A stretch of DNA of 64,000 bases, taken from positions 2,232,001 to 2,296,000 of the forward strand of contig CAVUHL010000003.1 of NCBI GenBank assembly GCA_963741305.1, written 5' to 3'. Below the pieces are notes generated by a model, which saw only the letters and a program-made list of their open reading frames with translations, ran no database searches and had not been told where the DNA came from. The DNA is from DATMER01 sp963741305. GTDB lineage: Bacteria; Acidobacteriota; Thermoanaerobaculia; Multivoradales; UBA5704. The position numbers and the translations under genes were made by a program. Shown in pieces: positions 58,882 through 64,000 of this stretch (position 1 is its first letter; each line of letters starts with the position of its first letter).

Positions 58882-61197
58882 TCAGTCCCTCTTCATCTTG
58901 GCCAGAACCGCGTAATCCGGATTGAAGGCCAGCGCCTTCGGCTTGCTCTCGAAGCTAAGCTCGAAGCTCTCCTCCGGCTCGTCCACCTTCACGAATCTCT
59001 CGACGGAGGTGCCGTCCGCCATCTCGATGCGGACGGGGACGGACATCCGGAAACCCGCGGACACGTCGGTCTGGCGCACTTTGAGGGTGGCCATGTTGCC
59101 CTGGATGCCGTAGCTCCAGCGGTACGTGGGAATCTCGGCGCGCTCGACCCACTGCTCGAAGAACCAGGTCCAGTCGCCCGGCGCGCGGCGGGCCACTGCG
59201 GCGGCGAGGTCGTCCGTCGAGGCCACGCCTCCCTGGTGCGCGCGCAGGAAATCGCGCAGCACGTCGGTCCAGGCCTCATCGCTCCCTGTGGCCTCGCGCA
59301 GCAGGCCGCGCAGCATGTGCAGCACGACCGCGCCCTTGCCGTAGACGAGCGACGAATAGGCGCTCGGCACCTCGCCCGTGCTCGCCCTCCAGCCGTGGCC
59401 GATCGGCCCGATGCGGTCGCCCCAGGCGCGGTTTGCGAGGTTGATGTTGGTACGGGCGAACTTGCTGAAGCCGTTCTTGATCGAGCCGTTCATCTCGTCG
59501 TGGTAGGAGCGCAGGACTTCCTGGAAGAGGCCGGGGCCGTCCGGCACCGTGTCGGCCATGAACATCATGGCCGTGTACTCGGCGAACGCCTCGCCCAGCC
59601 AGGCGTCGCGGTAGGTTGCGGCGCCCAGGCGGTGCCCCCACCACTGGTGCGCGGCCTCGTGGCCGCGGAAGAGCTCGGCGATGCCCGGGCCGAGCAGGTC
59701 GAACGTCTGCTCGCCGAGGTGGATGAAGCCGTCGAACGCCTGGCCGTGCCGGGCCGCGATGCTGGTCACGTAGATCGGCTCCGGCGGCAGCGGCGAGTCG
59801 AGCAGCTTCTGGAACCAGGCGAAGCTCTCGGCCATGTCCCGGCCCACGTCCGCGAACCGCGCGCGGCGGCTCACCTCGACCTTGGAGCCGAAGCAGATGA
59901 CCTCGGGCACGCCGTCGATCTTGACCTTCTCCTCGTGGAACTTCTCGGCGAACGAGAAGGTGACCATCTTGACGGGATGGTCGATCACCCACACGCCGTG
60001 GCTCTTTCCGTCAGGAGGCTCAGGCGTCTCCTCGCGGCGGCCCATGGCGCGGATCTCGAACTTCTTGCGCGTCGTGAGATCGAGCCGTGCCGTGTGCGGA
60101 TCGGTGAGGAAGGTCTCGTCCTCCTCCCCTTCCGGGTACCACACCCGGCTGTGGACGTAGTTGGTGAGGTCGACCTCGTACTCGAAATCGAGCCGCCGCG
60201 GCTCTCCCGGCACGACGGGCCGGTTCAGCAGCACGAGCAGGGAGTCGTCGTAGATCCGGTTGTCGATGATCCCCCGCCGGCCACCGATGTGGTCGCGGAT
60301 GAACGGCGTGGGCTGCCCGTCCTCGGTCACCGCGGTCACTTTCGCGAACGGGTGCAGGTAGAGCTGCACGGCCTCCGCGCCCGCTTGGCTGCCGTTGAAC
60401 CGGATCCCTACCTGAAAGTGCCCCTTGAACTGATCCTTGTCACGTCCGGGCTCGGTCAGGTCGGCGGTGATGTCGGCGTGCTCGACGTCTATCGCCTGAT
60501 GCGCCGCCTTATGGCCGTGCGCGGGCCTCCCCCGCGGGTCGCGGTCGGCGGCGCGGTCGAGGCTCAGCCAGATCTCCGGGTAGGAATAGGCGGCGTTGAA
60601 CGTCTCCAGCCGGATCTCCTCCAGCCGTTGCCCGTCGTAGTCGAACGTGAGCCAACCGAAGCCCTGGGTCTTCACGTCCACCCGCAGAAAGCGGTCGCCG
60701 GGCGTCTTCTGAGCGGCGAGGACGCGTGAGTCCACGTCGAACAGCCGCTGGGTGAGCCAGTGCTCGTGGCGCTCCCGCGCCAGCTTGTGATCCTTGAAAG
60801 GCCCGGACGCTGTGAGTTGGATCGGCAGCTCGCCTCCCGTGCGGAGCACCAGAGCCGTGATCGGCTCGTCGATCTCCTGAAGCTCCGGCTTCTGGGTGAA
60901 GCGCCGGAGCTGCGCCAGCTCGATCGGGTCGGGAACGGCCATCCGGAAACGGCCCTTCCCCTCGAAGACGATTCCGGTGCCGGTTGTCCCCTCAAAAGGC
61001 TGGGCCACCCAGATCTTCCCGGAATCCAGGCTCCAGGAGGCGCCCTCCATCTCCCACTTCTGGCCACCGGCGGCCTGGGGGGTTGCCTGGTACTGCCAGC
61101 GCTGAAGGTCGAGGTACTCCTGCGGTGGGGCCGGAGGGTCCTTGGCGAGGGCCGGCAAGGAGAGGAAGAAGAACAGGAGAGCGGTACGTCCGATCAT
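58882..61197 (-). CDS. M1-like zinc peptidase without a GAMEN motif
   Basis: 771 residues from the ATG overlapping the TDO stop. Signal peptide TALLFFFLSLPALA. Zinc site GHEAAHQWWGH (HExxH) with the third ligand in WLGEAFAEYTA 18 residues on. The exopeptidase motif GAMEN is absent; its place reads AFDGFIHLGEQTF. C-terminal helical part to FNPDYAVLAKMKRD. It may cleave differently from typical aminopeptidases. It is the distal gene of a two-gene unit with tryptophan dioxygenase. Confidence 0.85.
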   Translation of the reverse strand: MIGRTALLFFFLSLPALAKDPPAPPQEYLDLQRWQYQATPQAAGGQKWEMEGASWSLDSGKIWVAQPFEGTTGTGIVFEGKGRFRMAVPDPIELAQLRRFTQKPELQEIDEPITALVLRTGGELPIQLTASGPFKDHKLARERHEHWLTQRLFDVDSRVLAAQKTPGDRFLRVDVKTQGFGWLTFDYDGQRLEEIRLETFNAAYSYPEIWLSLDRAADRDPRGRPAHGHKAAHQAIDVEHADITADLTEPGRDKDQFKGHFQVGIRFNGSQAGAEAVQLYLHPFAKVTAVTEDGQPTPFIRDHIGGRRGIIDNRIYDDSLLVLLNRPVVPGEPRRLDFEYEVDLTNYVHSRVWYPEGEEDETFLTDPHTARLDLTTRKKFEIRAMGRREETPEPPDGKSHGVWVIDHPVKMVTFSFAEKFHEEKVKIDGVPEVICFGSKVEVSRRARFADVGRDMAESFAWFQKLLDSPLPPEPIYVTSIAARHGQAFDGFIHLGEQTFDLLGPGIAELFRGHEAAHQWWGHRLGAATYRDAWLGEAFAEYTAMMFMADTVPDGPGLFQEVLRSYHDEMNGSIKNGFSKFARTNINLANRAWGDRIGPIGHGWRASTGEVPSAYSSLVYGKGAVVLHMLRGLLREATGSDEAWTDVLRDFLRAHQGGVASTDDLAAAVARRAPGDWTWFFEQWVERAEIPTYRWSYGIQGNMATLKVRQTDVSAGFRMSVPVRIEMADGTSVERFVKVDEPEESFELSFESKPKALAFNPDYAVLAKMKRD

Positions 61198-61979
61198 TAC
61201 AGCGAAGCCCGAATCGTCCACAGGTCAGGGAACAGAGCCTTGAACAGAGTCGTCTCCAGGTACTTGGCGCCAGGCGAGCCGCCCGTGCCCATTTTGACGC
61301 CGATGGTGCGCTGGACCATCTTCACATGGCGGTAGCGCCACTCCTGGAGCCCCTCGTCGAGATCGACGAGCCGCTCGCAGACGTCCCGGTCCAGCGGATG
61401 GTTGTGGTAGACGTCGATGAGAACCTTCTGCACCCGCTCGTCCTCCGGGGGCGGCCCGACGGGGTCGCGGGAGAGCACATCCTCCGGGATGGGGTGGCCG
61501 TTGAAGCTGAGGAAGCGCAGGAACGAGTCGTAGACGCTCGGCTTCTTCTGGAGGTCTTCGAGGCGGCGCCGCGCCTCGCTGTCCTCGGGAATGTGGTGGA
61601 ACGCGCCCGGGCGGCGATGGCCCAGGATGGTCTCGATCTCGCGGAACTGGGTGGACTGGAAGCCGCTCGCGGTGTCGAGCCGGTGCCGGAAGCTGGAGAA
61701 GGAAACCGGCGTCATGGTCTCCAGGATGTCCACCTGGGAGACGAGCGTCTTGAAGATGGTCAGGACCCGGTGCAGCGTGGCGAGCGCCAGCGGCCTGTCG
61801 TTGTCTTCGAAGGCCCGCTGCAGCAGCGCGCACTCGTGGAGCACCTGCTTGAACCAGAGCTCGTAGACCTGGTGGATGACGATGAACAGCGTCTCGTCAT
61901 GCTCCTGCGGGTCCGACGCCAGCGTCTGGAGGTTGAGGAGCTCGTCGATGCGCAGATAGCTGTTGTAGGTTCGGACCAA
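61197..61979 (-). CDS. kynA: tryptophan 2,3-dioxygenase
   Basis: 260 residues. Oxidises tryptophan to N-formylkynurenine with haem iron. The family wording is nearly complete: TYNSYLRIDELLNLQ at the N-terminus, HDETLFIVIHQVYELWFKQV with the active-site histidine, SGFQSTQFREIE, EWRYRHVKMVQRTIGVKMGT, where the histidine is the haem ligand, and GGSPGAKYL. The start is a TTG with GGGAGG 6 nt upstream. The stop shares one base with the next start (TAATG). No kynureninase or formamidase is in the window. Confidence 0.95.
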   Translation of the reverse strand: MVRTYNSYLRIDELLNLQTLASDPQEHDETLFIVIHQVYELWFKQVLHECALLQRAFEDNDRPLALATLHRVLTIFKTLVSQVDILETMTPVSFSSFRHRLDTASGFQSTQFREIETILGHRRPGAFHHIPEDSEARRRLEDLQKKPSVYDSFLRFLSFNGHPIPEDVLSRDPVGPPPEDERVQKVLIDVYHNHPLDRDVCERLVDLDEGLQEWRYRHVKMVQRTIGVKMGTGGSPGAKYLETTLFKALFPDLWTIRASL

Positions 61980-62076
61980 GGGTTTCCTCCCGGGGTGAGG
62001 CTAGTGAAACGGGGGGACGGGGTCAACTGGGTATGGGGGACGGGCGGGTGGGGTTGAACGAATGGATGGCGTTTTA

Positions 62077-62135
62077 TGTAGGGGCGGCCCTTGTGGCCGC
62101 CCTCCGGATGGGCACCCACAAGGGGCGCCCCTACA
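62077..62135. repeat. inverted repeat of the GTAGGGGCGG family
   Basis: The left arm 62077-62103 is TGTAGGGGCGGCCCTTGTGG and onward; the right arm 62110-62135 is its complement with a few mismatches. The sequence is nearly the same as the arms at 16852-16917. The TAG stop codon of wecB (62131-62133) lies inside the right arm. Confidence 0.75.
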
Positions 62136-63225
62136 GAGGATCCATCCCGACCGTCAGGTCGCGTACCAGGATCGCCGCGATCCGCTCCCCCGCCCGCCCA
62201 TCACCATACGGATTCGGAGCCGGCAGCGGCCCCGCATAAGGCTCCTCGGCCCAGGCCTCGGCGAGCGCCCGCGCCACCCTCTCCCGGTCCCGTCCGACGA
62301 GCCGGTTCTTCCCGCTCGCGAGCGCCTCGGGCCGCTCTGTGGTCTCGCGGGCCACGAGGACAATCTTGCCGAGGGACGGCCCCTCCTCCTGGATGCCGCC
62401 GGAGTCGCTGAGCACGATCCGGCATCCGGCGAGAGCGCGGGCGAACTCGGCGTAGCCCATGGGCGCAACGAGGCGGACCCGATCCACGCCCGCGAGCAGT
62501 TCCTCGGCCACCCGGATCACATTCGGATTTGGATGGACCGGCCAGAGCGCCTTGGCCTCCGGAGTGCTCTCCAGGAAGTCGCGAACTGCGCCGACCAGGG
62601 CGCGCAGTGGCTCGCCGAAGGACTCCCGCCGGTGCAGGGTCACCAGCAAGCCCGACTCCTGCGGTCCGGTTCCCTTCTCCAGGATCCAGAGCAGCGAATC
62701 AACGGCCGTGTTGCCGGTGACGTGGATGGCGGCCGGGTCGATCTTCTCCGCCAGGAGATGCTGCCGGGATGCTTCCGTGGGGGCGAAGCACCAGCGGCAG
62801 ATGCGGTCTACGAGCTGCCGGTTGGCCTCCTCCGGGAACGGATTGCGGTGGTCGAACGTGCGCAGCCCGGCTTCGACATGGCCCACGGGGATGTCCAGGT
62901 GATACGCGCAGAGCGCCGAGGCGAGCGTGGTCGTCGTGTCCCCCTGGACCAGCAGCGCCGCGGGCCGGAGCTGCTCCAGCAAAGGAGCCAGCCGCTCCAG
63001 CACCCGGGCGGCGATCTGGTTGAGGGTCTGCCCGGCGGTCATCACGGACAGCTCGTGGTCCGGGGTCAGCCCGAGCGGTCCGAAGGCGGTTTCGAGAAGC
63101 TCGCGGTGCTGGCCGGTCGAGATGAGGACCGGCTCCATGCCCGAGGCCTCGAGCGCCCGGAAGACAGGCGCCATCTTCACCGCTTCCGGCCGGGTGCCGA
63201 CGATGAGGACGATCTTGTGGCTCAC
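62131..63225 (-). CDS. wecB: UDP-N-acetylglucosamine 2-epimerase
   Basis: 364 residues, GTG start. Converts UDP-GlcNAc to UDP-ManNAc for surface polysaccharides. Signatures are IVLIVGTRPEAVKMAPVF at the N-terminus, STGQHRELL, LVQGDTTTT, GHVEAGLRTFDHRNPFPEE and the sugar-nucleotide loop LSDSGGIQEEGPSLGK with VARETTERPEAL. No other polysaccharide gene is nearby. The stop codon is supplied by a GTAGGGGCG repeat. Array B starts 45 bp beyond its 5' end. Confidence 0.94.
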   Translation of the reverse strand: MSHKIVLIVGTRPEAVKMAPVFRALEASGMEPVLISTGQHRELLETAFGPLGLTPDHELSVMTAGQTLNQIAARVLERLAPLLEQLRPAALLVQGDTTTTLASALCAYHLDIPVGHVEAGLRTFDHRNPFPEEANRQLVDRICRWCFAPTEASRQHLLAEKIDPAAIHVTGNTAVDSLLWILEKGTGPQESGLLVTLHRRESFGEPLRALVGAVRDFLESTPEAKALWPVHPNPNVIRVAEELLAGVDRVRLVAPMGYAEFARALAGCRIVLSDSGGIQEEGPSLGKIVLVARETTERPEALASGKNRLVGRDRERVARALAEAWAEEPYAGPLPAPNPYGDGRAGERIAAILVRDLTVGMDPL

Positions 63226-63269
63226 GGGTTGCCTACCCTAACACGGCGGCTCGGCTGGCTATCCCAGCC

Positions 63270-63626
63270 GTACGAGTGGCCATCCCTTCGGTACGAGCGC
63301 GTGGTACGTCCGTACGAGCGACCTCCCCTCTCGTACGAACGGCTGGTACATCCGTGCCGCTGACTCCCCCGCTCGTACGAGTGGCTGGTACATCCGTACC
63401 AGTGCCCCCCCCATGCGTACGAGCGGCTGGTACATCGGTACGAGTGACTCCCCCGCGTGTACGAGTGACTGGTACATCTGTACGAGCGACCGGTACGTCG
63501 GTACCAGCCACTCCCCCATCTGTGCGAGTCACTCTCCCCGCTGTACCTGGGGCTCGTACGGATGTACGAATCACTCTCCACCACGCACGAGTCCTTCCCC
63601 GTCACGTCTGAATTGCTGGTACGGCA
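63270..63626. repeat. 21-bp-period array of GTACGAG units
   Basis: Seventeen units in exact 21-bp register from 63270 (63291, 63312 and so on to 63606), each beginning GTACGAG or a close variant. Many alternate between a form with an inner CTGGTACATC and a form with a run of C or CTCCCCC, giving a 42-bp higher-order period in places. GTAC is itself a palindrome. Units from 63522 on are increasingly degenerate. Open frames exist on both strands but carry no ribosome binding site. It lies directly upstream of wecB. Confidence 0.85.
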
Positions 63627-63644
63627 AGACCAACCAAGAGGGAA

Positions 63645-63792
63645 GGCGCGCTTTCCCTGGGACCGCCGGCATCTTGCCGGCATCCTCCGGAGACTGGGCC
63701 GAAGGCTCGGCCCTCTTCAGACAATGGCCGGCGTTCCGCCGATTTCTCCGGACAAGCCGGCAGGATGCCAGCGCTCCCAGGGAAGGCGCGCC
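63645..63792. mobile_element. 148-bp element with 37-bp terminal inverted repeats
   Basis: The arms 63645-63681 and 63756-63792 are complementary over 37 positions with four mismatches, starting GGCGCGC and containing TCCCTGGG and GCCGGCAT. The interior carries further small palindromes (GGGCCGAAGGCTCGGCCC around 63699). There is no coding capacity, so it is a MITE- or REP-like non-autonomous element between array B and the last gene. No target-site duplication is obvious. Confidence 0.65.
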
Positions 63793-63840
63793 TCGGCCCA
63801 TCTTGGCGGTAGGCCGGAGGGCAGATAGGATCAGACAGCA

Positions 63841-64000
63841 ATGGCGAAACCCCTCCCTCCCCGCCCCGCGGGAAAGGCTCGGCCCACCCGCAAGGCCAAA
63901 GCCGACCCGGAGAATCCGGATGTCCTCCGTCGCCGTGGGATCTATGAGAAGGCCAAGACCTTCGAGGAGAGAGTCGCTGAGCTGTTCTCTCTCCAAGGCT
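63841..64000 (+). CDS. N-terminus of an unidentified protein, continues beyond the window
   Basis: ATG at 63841; 53 codons are inside. The protein starts with a Pro/Lys/Arg-rich tail (AKPLPPRPAGKARPTRKAKA), then a helix YEKAKTFEERVAELFSLQG. That last phrase resembles the first helix of restriction-endonuclease-like (Mrr-type) domains found in several defence and DNA-repair proteins, but too little is present to decide. There is no clear ribosome binding site. Confidence 0.45.
   Translation, partial: MAKPLPPRPAGKARPTRKAKADPENPDVLRRRGIYEKAKTFEERVAELFSLQG

Noticed and set aside
58864..60729. 621-codon plus-strand frame opposite the second M1 peptidase
   Set aside because: Shadow of a real gene with intact zinc-binding motifs; no independent evidence.
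63270..63626. Possible CRISPR array or coding repeat protein
   Set aside because: No unique spacers. The frames on both strands lack ribosome binding sites and encode only low-complexity heptapeptides.

Overview
The window is a GC-rich chromosomal segment (roughly two thirds G+C by eye) from a Gram-negative-type bacterium. Large Ser/Thr kinases with TPR tails, acidobacterial-looking secreted proteins, many small ECF sigma factors, a mevalonate operon and GTAGGGGCG-type palindromic repeats fit best with an Acidobacteriota lineage (Thermoanaerobaculia-like). A myxobacterium-like relative cannot be excluded. This placement is inference from gene content only. I see no rRNA, tRNA or CRISPR array.

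Layout. 1-2.8 kb: two tandem paralogous ECF sigma factors, then a membrane protein and a zinc-ribbon protein. 2.8-9.1 kb: housekeeping genes (metK, a DUF84 NTPase, a SpoU methyltransferase, rpiB, murB), then a small gene, a threonine dehydratase-type enzyme and an XRE regulator that appear to share a TTACGCC operator. 9.1-10.3 kb: an aminotransferase-fold protein lacking its catalytic lysine. 10.5-16.9 kb: a tight isoprenoid operon (prenyl synthase, type II IDI, HMG-CoA reductase, mevalonate kinase, a decarboxylase, isopentenyl phosphate kinase). It has no phosphomevalonate kinase, which suggests the archaeal-type alternative mevalonate route. A squalene/phytoene synthase, an M1 peptidase lipoprotein and a sulfatase-fold lipoprotein follow.

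22.2-31.6 kb is the most interesting region. A 2107-residue cytosolic kinase with about ten GAF domains and one PAS overlaps a gene fusing a response-regulator receiver to a TIR-like (CAP12/PF10137-type) domain. Directly behind lies a SLOG-domain protein with four membrane segments, and a small TIR/deoxyribosyltransferase-like gene converges from the other side. I propose a phosphorelay-controlled NAD-nucleotide signalling and membrane-effector system. Imperfect 27-bp direct repeats flank the cassette. The right side (31.6-33.0 kb) is a graveyard: an antitoxin with a broken toxin and two decayed genes.

33-46.7 kb: an aldo/keto reductase, a secreted di-haem cytochrome with beta-propeller, a short P450 with a MaoC hydratase, an ACP/acyltransferase/fatty-acyl-AMP ligase module, and two secreted proteins sharing a C-terminal domain. 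46.8-58.5 kb: two signalling loci (ECF sigma plus TPR kinase; FHA-GAF, TPR kinase, histidine kinase and NarL-type regulator in one operon). 58.6-64 kb: a broken exported protein gene, an M1-like peptidase, tryptophan 2,3-dioxygenase, wecB, and a gene running off the right end.

Non-coding architecture is unusually rich. There are two unrelated arrays that both have an exact 21-bp period (51295-51600 and 63270-63626), a 148-bp element with 37-bp terminal inverted repeats (63645-63792), and a dispersed GTAGGGG palindrome family that supplies the stop codons of at least three genes.
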